A stretch of DNA of 64,000 nucleotides from Burkholderia cepacia GG4. GTDB taxonomy: Bacteria > Pseudomonadota > Gammaproteobacteria > Burkholderiales > Burkholderiaceae. The position numbers and the translations under genes were made by a program. Within the stretch, counting starts at the first letter, position 1; every line of letters starts with the position of its first letter. Location of the stretch: NCBI RefSeq assembly GCF_000292915.1, contig NC_018513.1, forward strand, positions 1,116,001-1,180,000, given 5' to 3'. Shown one piece after another: positions 34,261 through 42,850 of the stretch. The notes under the pieces are model-generated. The model did no database searches. It was not told where the DNA came from and worked only from the letters and a program-made list of their open reading frames with translations.

Positions 34261-35472
34261 TCAGTGCGCGGCGGCCCACAGCCACACGCCGCACGCGATC
34301 GCGACCGCGCCGTAGACGGCGTACACGGGCACCTTGAAGCGTGCGAAGCACAGCGCCGCGAATGCGCCGGTCACCCAATAGACCGGATCGGCCGGTTCGC
34401 GATGCAGGATCTTCACGACGGCGACGACGAGAAAGCCCGTCGTCGCCGCGCGCAGCAGGTGCATGCCGTGCTCGAAGCGCGAATGGCGCTTGAGCCGGAA
34501 CAGGTGGTTCCGTGCAAATACCACGAGACATCCCGACGGAATGAACAGCGCGGCGGTCGCGAGCAGCGCACCGACCCAGCCGTCCGTCAGGTAGCCGAGA
34601 AACGGCACGACGTTCAGCAGCGGTCCGGGCGACACCGGCGACAGCGCGAAGGCCAGTGTAAAGTCGTGGTCCGAGATGCCGGTTGCCGGCGACACGAACA
34701 ACGCCTTGAGCACGGGCAGCGCGGAGAAGCCGCCGCCGAACAGTGTCATGCCGGCGCCGGCGAGCCGCGGCCACAGCAGCGTCACCTGGTAGTCGCCGGG
34801 CAGCGGCACCGCGAACAGCGTGACGAGAATCGCCAGCAGCACGAGCAGGTTGCGGTCGCGCTTCGACAGTGTGAAATCGACCGTGTCGTCTTGCGACGGC
34901 CCGGTGAGCCAGCCTGCTGCAAACGCAGCGAAGAGAATGCCGACGAAAGCGGTAGGACTCTGCGCAAAAGCGAGCAGAATCGTCGACAGCGCGGCGATCA
35001 GACGTTCGAGCCGGGTGCGCGCGAGCGTGCGCAATTGCCTGCACCACGTCACGCCGATCAGCGCGGCGAGCACCATCCCGAAGTGATTGATCAGCACCGG
35101 CGCGGCGAGCGAGCGTACGACCGGCGTGCGATAGAAGATCGCGAACAGCGTCATCAGCACGGAAAACGGCAGCACGCTCGCGATGCCGGCGACCCATGCG
35201 CCGACGCGGCCGTGCAGCGTCTGGCCGACCTGTACCGCGACATTGCAGCCGACCGGGCCTGGCACCAGCCACGCGAGCGCGACGAGATCGGCGAACATGT
35301 GCGGCTCGATGCGCTGCAACCGGTCGACGTAGTGGCGTTCGAGCTGTGCCATCATCGAGAGCCCACCCCATGACATGGCGGAAATGCCGGCGATGACCTT
35401 GAACAAGGTCCACAGGGATGCCTCTTGTGCCCGTTCGACACGTTTGGCCGCTTCGACTTCGACGGTGGTCAT
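34261..35472 (-). CDS. chrA: chromate transporter, two-domain ChrA type
   Basis: This 403-residue protein has two homologous CHR halves with about ten hydrophobic segments. The N-half contains GGLSMMAQLERHYVDRLQRI and LVPGPVGCNVAVQVGQTLHG. The C-half carries the matching FGGGFSALPVLKALFVS and SPGPLLNVVPFLGYLTDGW. Family members export chromate in exchange for protons. Both PGP-type motifs are present. The start at 35472 gives MTTVEVEAAKRVERAQEAS; earlier ATGs give an unlikely leader. No chrB regulator is adjacent, so inducible chromate resistance is not proven. Confidence 0.85.
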   Translation of the reverse strand: MTTVEVEAAKRVERAQEASLWTLFKVIAGISAMSWGGLSMMAQLERHYVDRLQRIEPHMFADLVALAWLVPGPVGCNVAVQVGQTLHGRVGAWVAGIASVLPFSVLMTLFAIFYRTPVVRSLAAPVLINHFGMVLAALIGVTWCRQLRTLARTRLERLIAALSTILLAFAQSPTAFVGILFAAFAAGWLTGPSQDDTVDFTLSKRDRNLLVLLAILVTLFAVPLPGDYQVTLLWPRLAGAGMTLFGGGFSALPVLKALFVSPATGISDHDFTLAFALSPVSPGPLLNVVPFLGYLTDGWVGALLATAALFIPSGCLVVFARNHLFRLKRHSRFEHGMHLLRAATTGFLVVAVVKILHREPADPVYWVTGAFAALCFARFKVPVYAVYGAVAIACGVWLWAAAH

Positions 35473-35674
35473 GATTGTGCTGTTGGTGCAGGGCCGATCT
35501 CGCGCATACGGACATGCCGGCGGCCCGCCGACACGCTGGCCCTCCGGATTGTCCGCCGCGCACCGTGACACTGCCATGCGCGAAAACGCTAGTAAATGGA
35601 CTAAACAACCGGATCGGAAGCCGAAACAATCGGCGTGCGGCGCAACAAGTGTGCCGTGGGGGGCGGCGGGGCGC

Positions 35675-38014
35675 TCAGACGCCTGCGCTGCCCGTCGCGC
35701 GGTGCGCGATGACGTTCGGCCGGTCGCCGCGCACGCCGAAGCGCGCGATCAGCGCCGGGATCGCATCGGCCGGCACGGGCCGCGAGAACAGGAAGCCCTG
35801 CGCCTCGATCTCGCCGAGCGCGGACAGCCAGATGATCTGCTCCTCGGTCTCGGTGCCCTCGACGACGACCGTCAGGCCGAGCGAGCGGGCGAGATGCACG
35901 ATCGACGACACCATCACGCACACGCTGCGATCGTTCGGAATCGCCTGCACGAACGAACGGTCGACCTTCAGCGTATCGACGGAGAAGCGGTGCAGGTACG
36001 ACAGCGACGAATAGCCGGTGCCGAAATCGTCGAGCGCGATCCGGATGCCGAGCTTCTTCAGCGCGACGATCTTCTCGGACACGAGCTCCGGGTATTCCAT
36101 CATCGCAGTCTCGGTGATCTCGAGTTCGAGCCGGTTCGCGTCGATGCCGGTTTCCTGCAGCGTGCGCGAGATCGTCTCGATCAGGTCGCCGCGCCAGAAT
36201 TGCACGGGCGAGATGTTGACCGCGAGCGTCAGCGTGTCGTGGCCGTCGTCACGCCAGCGCGCGATCTGCTCACACGCGGTGCGGATCACGAAGTCGCCGA
36301 TCGGCACGATCAGGCCCGTCGATTCGGCGATCGAAATGAATTCGTTCGCGGAGATGATGCCGTGCTCGGGATGGTCCCAGCGTGCGAGCGCCTCGAAGCC
36401 CGTGATCGTGCGATGCGTGAGGTCGATCTTCGGCTGGTACGCGAGGAACAGCTGTTGCTCGGCGAGCGCGACGCGCAATTGTTGTTCCCAGCGCATCAGG
36501 TGGTCCGCGCGGTGCGACAGGTGCGGCGCATAGAACTGGTAGCAGTTCTTGCCGGCATCCTTGGCGCTGTACATTGCGAGATCGGCCTTTTTCAGCAGGT
36601 CGATCTCGCTTTCGTTTGCGACGGTGTGCAGCGCGATGCCGATGCTTGCATGCAGCACGAACGAACTGCCGCGCACGTCGAACGGCTCGCCGAACATCCG
36701 GATGATCGCTTCCGCGAGCCGCACCGCGCGCCGTTCGACGTCGTCGCCCTTCATCACGACGACGAACTCGTCGCCGCCGATCCGCGCGAGCGACCCTTCG
36801 TCGCCGACCGCATCCGACAGGCGCGACGCGGTCATCTGCAGCACGATGTCGCCGGCGTTGTGGCCGAGCGTGTCGTTGACGGTCTTGAAGTTGTCGAGAT
36901 CGATGAACAGCAGGCCGAGCCGCGAAAGGCTCGTCGGCAGCGCCACCTCGTTGCGCAGCCCGCGCAGCGTCGCGTAGCGGTTCGCGAGACCGGTGAGCAG
37001 GTCGTATTCGGCGAGCTGGGTCATCTCGCGCTCGCGGCCGAGCAGCTTGCCGATCAGGCCCGTCGCGACACCGAAGAACGCGAGCATCGCGAGCGTGATG
37101 AAGCTCGTCATCAGCAGGTAGACGTTGCGCGTGTGGTAGTAGTCCGCGTATTCCTCGGTCTGCGACAGCCCGACCATCACCGCGAGCGGGTAGCCGTCGA
37201 GATGGCGGTACGACACGATGCGCGTCACGCCGTCGATCGGATCGAGGATCGTGCCCGTCACGCGCTCGGCGATCGGGTACACGCCCGACGCGGAGAACGC
37301 GCCCGGCGCGTTGCTGACCGAGCCGGTGCGGCGCGCAAGCACGGCGCCGGTGTCGGACACGACGGAGATCACGCCTTCCTTGCCGATCGCCGCGTTGTTG
37401 TAGAAGTCGTTCGTGAAATAGCTCGGGTCTTCCGACACGACGACGATGCCGGCGAAGCTGCCGTCCGGGTTGTTCAGGCGGCGCGTCATCTGCAGCGTCC
37501 AGTGGCTCGATACGCGGCCGAGCACGGGCTTGCTGATGTACAGGCGGTCGTCGTTGTGCGAGAGGTGGACCCTGAAGTGCTCGCGATCGGACAGGTTGAT
37601 CGGCAGCGGATGGCGCTCGGCCGTGTTCGCGAACAGGATGCCTTTCGCGTTGACGAGCGAGACCTGGATCAGCGTGTCGCTCGGCACGACGCCTTTCTCG
37701 ACCGTGCTCGCGAGGTTGAAGCGCGACGGCGATTTCTCGAACTCGAACTTGACGAAGCGGGTGATCTGGTCGACCTGGTGGATCGCCTTCACCGTATGCT
37801 GTTCGAGCGCGGACGACAGGATCGCCGCGGATGCCGCCGCTTCCTTGAACGCGCTGTCCTTTTCGACCGCCAGCCGCGCGACGATTACCGCCCACAGCAG
37901 CGCAAGCGCCAGCATCCCGAGCAGCGGGATCGCGAACAGCGCGCGCCGGCGCGACTTGCGCGGCGCGCGCAGCGGCCGGGTCGGTGGCGTGTGGTTGGTC
38001 CGGGCGGAGCTCAT
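35675..38014 (-). CDS. membrane GGDEF-EAL protein, c-di-GMP signalling
   Basis: This 779-residue protein has a helix near residues 23-43, a PDC/dCACHE-like periplasmic sensor (about 45-330) and a second helix near 335-355. A GGDEF domain (about 375-530) and an EAL domain (about 540-770) follow. The cyclase motif GGDEF is intact (IGGDEFVVV), as are FIDLDNFKTVNDTLGH substrate residues. The inhibitory RxxD site before it is not present. The EAL side has FEALARWDHP, VNISPVQF, ELEITETAM, DDFGTGYSSLSYL, LKVDRSFV and EGTETEEQ, so both domains look competent. Whether it makes or degrades c-di-GMP in vivo cannot be told. The start at 38014 is the last Met before the first helix. Confidence 0.9.
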   Translation of the reverse strand: MSSARTNHTPPTRPLRAPRKSRRRALFAIPLLGMLALALLWAVIVARLAVEKDSAFKEAAASAAILSSALEQHTVKAIHQVDQITRFVKFEFEKSPSRFNLASTVEKGVVPSDTLIQVSLVNAKGILFANTAERHPLPINLSDREHFRVHLSHNDDRLYISKPVLGRVSSHWTLQMTRRLNNPDGSFAGIVVVSEDPSYFTNDFYNNAAIGKEGVISVVSDTGAVLARRTGSVSNAPGAFSASGVYPIAERVTGTILDPIDGVTRIVSYRHLDGYPLAVMVGLSQTEEYADYYHTRNVYLLMTSFITLAMLAFFGVATGLIGKLLGREREMTQLAEYDLLTGLANRYATLRGLRNEVALPTSLSRLGLLFIDLDNFKTVNDTLGHNAGDIVLQMTASRLSDAVGDEGSLARIGGDEFVVVMKGDDVERRAVRLAEAIIRMFGEPFDVRGSSFVLHASIGIALHTVANESEIDLLKKADLAMYSAKDAGKNCYQFYAPHLSHRADHLMRWEQQLRVALAEQQLFLAYQPKIDLTHRTITGFEALARWDHPEHGIISANEFISIAESTGLIVPIGDFVIRTACEQIARWRDDGHDTLTLAVNISPVQFWRGDLIETISRTLQETGIDANRLELEITETAMMEYPELVSEKIVALKKLGIRIALDDFGTGYSSLSYLHRFSVDTLKVDRSFVQAIPNDRSVCVMVSSIVHLARSLGLTVVVEGTETEEQIIWLSALGEIEAQGFLFSRPVPADAIPALIARFGVRGDRPNVIAHRATGSAGV

Positions 38015-38234
38015 CGAAAAAGGGCGGCGTCCTGCGCGCGTGCGCCATCCCCGTCGGAATGGCCGGCTATGGCTAGGGTCGCACCGGCGTCTGTTCGTTC
38101 GCGGGACGCGCAACCATGGACAGACCCGCCGAAGCGACGGATTAGGCCCGATATTACTGGCTGGAACGTTTTTGCGATAGCCGGGTGAATCGTAGGGTGC
38201 CGGCGGGGCCGGCACCATCGCACCTTGCGAAACG

Positions 38235-39116
38235 TCAGGCGGGCGCCTGGAACGTGCCGTCGACGATCGTGACGGCGTGCCCGCCGATCCAGATCGTACC
38301 GTCGTCGCCGTAGCGGACGAAGACGCGGCCGTCGCGGCCGATCGCCGTGCCCTGGCGGGCGGTATACGACGTGCCGGGGCGGCGCTGCTGGCGGCTCAGC
38401 AGCCCGGCCAGCGCGGCGTTGGCACTGCCGGTGACGGGGTCCTCGCCGACGCCGAAGTTGCCGCCGGTCATCAGGCAGCGGATTTCGAACGTCGCGGGGC
38501 CGCCTTCGGCGTGCGGCGCGTAGACCGCGAGGCCGTCCGCGCCGTAGCGGTGCGTGAGTGCCTCCAGCGCGGCCGGATCGGGCGTCAGGCCGATGCACGC
38601 GTCGGCCGACTTCAGCCGCACGACTAGCCACGGCGCGCCGTTGTCGACTGCGCACGGCTCGGCATCCAGGTCGATCGCATCGCTGCGCAACGCGGCAGCG
38701 AGCGCCGCGTAGTCCGAACGGTCGAGCGGCGTGACGCGTGCCGGAGGCGCGGCGAACGCCCAGCCGTCGGCCTGCTCGCGCAGCGCGACCCGGCCGACCC
38801 CGCACTGCTGGATCAGCCGGCCCGGCGTGCGCGGCTGCGCGCCGCTTTCCAGGAACGCATGCGCGGTGCCCAGCGTCGGGTGGCCGGCGAACGGCAGTTC
38901 GCCGCACGGCGTGAAGATCCGTACGCGGTAGTCGGCTTCCGGATCGGTCGGCGTGCAGACGAACGTCGTTTCCGACAGGTTCGTCCAGCGGGCGATCTCG
39001 AGCATGGCGTCGTCGCCGAAAGAATCGGCGTCGAACACCACGGCGAGCGCGTTGCCCTTGAACGGCACCGACGTGAACACGTCAACCTGCTTGAAGCGGA
39101 CGAGACGGCCGGGCAT
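38235..39116 (-). CDS. PhzF-family isomerase/epimerase-like protein
   Basis: This 293-residue protein belongs to the PhzF family, whose best-known member isomerises DHHA in phenazine synthesis. Most homologues have other or unknown substrates. It has VDVFTSVPFKGNALAVVFDA at the N-terminus and LSETTFVCTP with the catalytic Glu. The paired domain carries GELPFAGHPTLGTAHAFLES and GEDPVTGSANAALAGLLSR. There is no phenazine cluster near. Its stop-to-start spacing with the RidA-like gene (13 bp) suggests one leftward operon with 39130-40812. Function is therefore stated at family level only. Confidence 0.88.
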   Translation of the reverse strand: MPGRLVRFKQVDVFTSVPFKGNALAVVFDADSFGDDAMLEIARWTNLSETTFVCTPTDPEADYRVRIFTPCGELPFAGHPTLGTAHAFLESGAQPRTPGRLIQQCGVGRVALREQADGWAFAAPPARVTPLDRSDYAALAAALRSDAIDLDAEPCAVDNGAPWLVVRLKSADACIGLTPDPAALEALTHRYGADGLAVYAPHAEGGPATFEIRCLMTGGNFGVGEDPVTGSANAALAGLLSRQQRRPGTSYTARQGTAIGRDGRVFVRYGDDGTIWIGGHAVTIVDGTFQAPA

Positions 39117-39129
39117 CGCGCTGCGTCCG

Positions 39130-39588
39130 TTACGCGACTTCGGCGATCAGCTCGATCTCGACGCATGCGCCGAGCGGAATCTGCGCGACACCGAATGCCG
39201 AACGCGCGTGCTTGCCCGCGTCGCCGAGCACTTCGGCGATCAGTTCCGATGCGCCGTTCGTGACGATGTGCTGTTCGGTGAAGTCGAGCGTCGAGTTGAC
39301 GAGGCTCATCAGCTTGACGATACGCGTGACCTTGTTCAGGTCGCCCGTGTGCGCGTGCAGCGTCGCGAGCAGGTCGATCGCGATCGAGCGAGCAGCGGCC
39401 TTGCCGTCTTCCGTTTGCAGATCGGCGCCGAGCTTGCCGGCCCAGACCTTGCCGTCCTTCTTCGCGATGTGGCCCGACAGGTAGACCGTGTTGCCGCTTT
39501 GCGCGCTCATCACGTAGGCGGCGGCCGGTGCGCCGGCGGTCGGGAGCTCGATGCCGAGCGACTTCAGTTTGTCGTAGACGTTAGCCAT
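39130..39588 (-). CDS. RidA-family protein (YjgF/YER057c/UK114)
   Basis: This 152-residue RidA-like protein has GNTVYLSGHIAKKDGKVWAG and the C-terminal motif ARSAFGVAQIPLGACVEIEL, which carries the conserved Arg that defines imine-deaminase-competent RidA proteins. It is longer than RidA itself and matches the YjgH/Rid2-like subgroup. Rid proteins hydrolyse reactive enamines formed by PLP enzymes. It sits directly after an aminotransferase gene (42 bp), a natural source of such imines. It is probably cotranscribed with it and with the phzF-like gene. Confidence 0.88.
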   Translation of the reverse strand: MANVYDKLKSLGIELPTAGAPAAAYVMSAQSGNTVYLSGHIAKKDGKVWAGKLGADLQTEDGKAAARSIAIDLLATLHAHTGDLNKVTRIVKLMSLVNSTLDFTEQHIVTNGASELIAEVLGDAGKHARSAFGVAQIPLGACVEIELIAEVA

Positions 39589-39630
39589 GTGTTCGATTCC
39601 TCGTAGAGAGTCGTGACAGGAAAAAGGGGC

Positions 39631-40812
39631 TCAGAGACGCTCGCGCAGCAGCTTGCCGAGCCGCGCGACGCCTTCCTCGATCTTCTCGGGCGGCACCGTC
39701 ACGAATGACAGGCGCAGCGTGTTCGGCTGCGCGTTGTCCGCGAAGAACGGCGCGCCCGGCACGAAGGCGACGTGGTTGTCGACCGCCGCGGCGAGCAGCT
39801 TCATGCTGTCGATCTGCGGGGGCAGATCCACCCAGATGAACATCCCGCCTTCCGGGCGGTTCCACGTGACGCCTTCCGGCATGTGGCGCGCGAGCGACGC
39901 GAGCATCGCTTCGCACTGCGCGCCGTACAGCTGGCGGATCGTCGGGATGTGTTCGTCGAGGAAGCCGTCCTTGATCACTTCGTGTGCGATGCGCTGCGTG
40001 AGCGTCGGCGTGTGCAGGTCGGTGGCCTGCTTGGCCTGCACCAGCTTGAAGTGGAGTTCTTCGGGGGCGATGATGTAGCCGATCCGCAGGCCCGGCGCGA
40101 GCACCTTCGAGAACGTGCCGAGGTGCACGACGTGATCCGGCGCCATCGACAGCATCGTCGGCAGCGGCTCGCCCTGGTAGTTCAGCGCGCCGTACGGATC
40201 GTCTTCCAGCACCGGGAACGGGCTCGTCTGCGCGAACGCGGCGAGCGCGCGGCGGCGCTCGACGGGCAGGCGGCGGCCGGTCGGGTTCTGGAAGTTCGGC
40301 TGCGCGTACAGCAGGCGCGCACCTTGCGTGAGTTCGGGCGTGAGGCCTTCAGGCAGCAGGCCCTGTTCGTCGGTCGGCACCTGGACGTAGCGCGGCTCAT
40401 ACAGCGAGAACGACTGCAGCGCGCCGAGGTAGGTCGGCGTTTCGACGAGGATCGGGCTGTTCGGATCGATCAGCACCTTGCCGAGCAGATCGAGCGCCTG
40501 CTGCGAGCCGGTCGTGATCAGTACCTGCGACACGCGCACGCTGTAGCGCTCGGCGATCCATTCGCGCAGCGGCAGGTAGCCTTCGGTCGCGCTGTACTGG
40601 AGGGCGGCGGCGGGCGAATCGCGCAGCACGCGGTCGGCCGCGGCGCGCATGCGTTCGGCCGGGAACGTCGCGGGAGCGGGCAGGCCGCCTGCGAACGAGA
40701 TGACCTCGGGGCGTTCCGTCACCTTCAGGATCTCGCGGATCGCAGAGCTCGTCAGCTTGCGGGCGCGTTCGGAAAGCTGCCAGTGCGGCGGATGCAGGTC
40801 GCTCGGATTCAT
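39631..40812 (-). CDS. PLP-dependent aminotransferase, 2-aminoadipate type
   Basis: This 393-residue fold-type I aminotransferase has YSATEGYLPLREWIAERYSV, ITTGSQQALDLLGKVLIDPN and QPNFQNPTGRRLPVERRRAL. The PLP lysine lies in GTFSKVLAPGLRIGYIIAPE, and the substrate Arg region is LRLSFVTVPPEKIEEGVARL. The pattern matches the LysN/ARO8-like group, which uses 2-oxoglutarate with aminoadipate, leucine or aromatic amino acids. It leads a likely operon with the RidA-like and PhzF-like genes. Exact substrate is not readable. Confidence 0.88.
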   Translation of the reverse strand: MNPSDLHPPHWQLSERARKLTSSAIREILKVTERPEVISFAGGLPAPATFPAERMRAAADRVLRDSPAAALQYSATEGYLPLREWIAERYSVRVSQVLITTGSQQALDLLGKVLIDPNSPILVETPTYLGALQSFSLYEPRYVQVPTDEQGLLPEGLTPELTQGARLLYAQPNFQNPTGRRLPVERRRALAAFAQTSPFPVLEDDPYGALNYQGEPLPTMLSMAPDHVVHLGTFSKVLAPGLRIGYIIAPEELHFKLVQAKQATDLHTPTLTQRIAHEVIKDGFLDEHIPTIRQLYGAQCEAMLASLARHMPEGVTWNRPEGGMFIWVDLPPQIDSMKLLAAAVDNHVAFVPGAPFFADNAQPNTLRLSFVTVPPEKIEEGVARLGKLLRERL

Positions 40813-40964
40813 AGTCTCCTCGTTCGGATATCGTGGTCAGTCAAGAAAGGTCGATCAGGCTGAGCGCGTCGACGCAGCCGGGTGGGCGTGCGGGAGCGCG
40901 ATCGGGCCGTCGCGGCCGGGTGGGCAAAACCGTTCAGGCAAAACAAACATTATGGCGCACCTCA

Positions 40965-41873
40965 TCAACCGGCGCGAGCGGGACGCGGGGCCGTGACCAC
41001 CGCCGAGCGCCGGCCGAGCATCACGGTCGCGATCACGGCGGCCGCGAACAGCCACGTCGACGGCGTCACCGTTTCGCCGAACAGCAGCGCGGAAAAGGCG
41101 ATCGTGAAGAAGATCTGCAGCAATTGCACCTGGCCGACGCGTGCGATGCCGCCCATCGCGAGCCCCGCATACCACGCGAAAAAGCCGATGAATTGCGAAA
41201 AGAGGGTCACGTAGCCGAACGCGAGCCACGTGCGCAGCGCGAGCGGGGCCGGATGCGCGATGTGCTGCGTCCATGCGAGCCAGCCGACCGGCAGCACGAG
41301 GAACGGCGCGGATACGACGAGCGCCCAGCAGATCACCTGCCAGCCGCCGATCTGGCGAGCGAGGCGCGCACCTTCCGCATAGCCGAGCGCGCCGATGCCG
41401 ACCGCGACGAGCATCAGCGCGTCGCCGGCCTGCACGGTGCCGCCGCCGTCGCGCAGCGCGAACGCGATCACCAGCGCGCTGCCCGCCAGCGCGCTGACCC
41501 AGAACGCCTTCGACGGCCGCTCGTGCGACAGCCACGCCGCGTACAGCGCGACGAACAGCGGCTGCAAGCCGTTGACGACCGCGCCGTGCGACGCCGGCAC
41601 CGTTTTCATCGCCCACGCGGAGAACACCGGATACGCGATGATCACGCCGGCCGACACGACCGCGAGGCTTTTCAGTTGCGCGCGGCTCGGCAGCCGTTCG
41701 CGGCGCCACCACAGCAGCAGGCCGGCCGGCACCGACGCGGCGAGCGCACGGCCGAGCCCGTTGAGCAGCGGATTGAGTTCGGAGACGACGATACGCGTCA
41801 TCGGCAGCGTCAGGCTGAAGATCATCACGCCGATGAGGCCGAGCAGCATGCCCCGGGTTTCGCGCGAATTCAT
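40965..41873 (-). CDS. DMT-superfamily transporter (EamA)
   Basis: This 302-residue protein has about ten hydrophobic helices in two EamA halves, beginning MLLGLIGVMIFSLTLPMTRI and, in the second half, WLAFGYVTLFSQFIGFFAWY. The pattern G-x-x-A-x-x-x-Q-L and the short charged loops between helices are typical of drug/metabolite exporters. The start at 41873 gives MNSRETRGMLLG. It lies between the aminotransferase gene and a VOC protein gene on the same strand. An amino-acid or metabolite export role fits the context, but the substrate is unknown. Confidence 0.87.
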   Translation of the reverse strand: MNSRETRGMLLGLIGVMIFSLTLPMTRIVVSELNPLLNGLGRALAASVPAGLLLWWRRERLPSRAQLKSLAVVSAGVIIAYPVFSAWAMKTVPASHGAVVNGLQPLFVALYAAWLSHERPSKAFWVSALAGSALVIAFALRDGGGTVQAGDALMLVAVGIGALGYAEGARLARQIGGWQVICWALVVSAPFLVLPVGWLAWTQHIAHPAPLALRTWLAFGYVTLFSQFIGFFAWYAGLAMGGIARVGQVQLLQIFFTIAFSALLFGETVTPSTWLFAAAVIATVMLGRRSAVVTAPRPARAG

Positions 41874-41928
41874 GTCGTGGGTGTCTCCGTATTGCTGGGT
41901 TCGTGTAATGGAAGGGGCGGCAGGGCGG

Positions 41929-42621
41929 TCAGCGCAGCGTGCGGGTACCTTGCGGCGTATCGAATTCGGCGACGAGCGCGGGCGGGCCGTCGCCGGTTTC
42001 GAGCTCGAGCAGGTGGCCGGCGCCGAGCCAGTCGAGCTGCTCGCGGATCGTGTCCGCACGCGGGTGGACGCCCTTGAGCACCTTCAGCGCGACGCCGTCG
42101 TGCGGCAGCGATTCGGCCGGATGGCGCGGGCTGTCCCACTGGATCAGCGACGGCACGAGGCCGTCGCCGGCGCCTTGCCACGCGGGGAACGCGCCGTCGT
42201 CGGGGACCGTGAGACCCCAGCTCAGGTCGCCGCGCCGCATCGCGACCACCGGCGCGATGCGGGCCGGGTACTGGCTCTGCCACAGCGCGAGCTGGCGCGG
42301 GCGGTCGACGCGCGCGACCCAGTGCGCGAGGAACGGGCCCTGCGCGAGCCGCGCGTGGATGGCCGGATCGTCGAGCCCGAACAGCCGGGCGCGTGGTGGC
42401 GCGGCGGCGTCGCCCGCAGCGGGTGCGTCGGGATCGATCGCGATCACTTCGAGGTACAGCCCGCCCCACACGCCGAACAGCGCATTATGGGTGCGCATCA
42501 GCGGATGGCGGCCGCCGCCGGCCGGCTCGATGCCGAGCGCGTCGGCGACATGGCGCACGCCTTCGTCGAGCGTGCGCGCGGCGATGACGAGATGGTCGAG
42601 GGTCACGGAGCGGGCTGGCAT
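41929..42621 (-). CDS. VOC-superfamily (glyoxalase-like) protein
   Basis: This 230-residue protein begins VTLDHLVIAARTLDEGVRHV, the first beta-alpha-beta module of a glyoxalase_3-like domain. GGRHPLMRTHNALFGVWGGL and YLEVIAIDPDAP complete the first half. FLAHWVARVDRPRQLALWQS opens the second. His and Glu positions for metal are partly present (LDHL, LEV). The substrate is unknown. The start follows a weak ribosome site at 42621. It is divergent from the MocR regulator. Confidence 0.8.
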   Translation of the reverse strand: MPARSVTLDHLVIAARTLDEGVRHVADALGIEPAGGGRHPLMRTHNALFGVWGGLYLEVIAIDPDAPAAGDAAAPPRARLFGLDDPAIHARLAQGPFLAHWVARVDRPRQLALWQSQYPARIAPVVAMRRGDLSWGLTVPDDGAFPAWQGAGDGLVPSLIQWDSPRHPAESLPHDGVALKVLKGVHPRADTIREQLDWLGAGHLLELETGDGPPALVAEFDTPQGTRTLR

Positions 42622-42803
42622 GAACGTCGGTCGGGAAGTGAAAGTGTCATGGTGGGCGGGCGATCCGCCGGGTGGCTGCGCGGCCGGCCGATGCACGGGC
42701 CGCGCTGCGGTCCGGCGGGCGCCGCCCAAGTGCGGCAAGGCCGGAACGGCGGCCGCAGGGTCGCCATTGCGGTCAACTGTAATCGTCGGCACCGGCACAG
42801 TAA

Positions 42804-42839
42804 CGGTACAATCGGCGCGATAGCCTTCGGTACAGTTGG
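42804..42839 (+). promoter_or_regulatory. direct repeat and -10-like element before the MocR gene
   Basis: CGGTACAATCGG (42804-42815) and CGGTACAGTTGG (42828-42839) are imperfect 12-bp direct repeats 24 bp apart, just before the start codon. MocR regulators commonly bind direct repeats at their own or divergent promoters. The first copy also contains TACAAT, a good -10 hexamer. Confidence 0.45.
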
Positions 42840-42850
42840 AGCTGCCGCCC

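Noticed and set aside
35375..38188. 937-codon plus-strand frame opposite the GGDEF-EAL gene
   Set aside because: Arg/Asp/His-rich shadow without any domain; the minus strand has intact GGDEF and EAL motifs.
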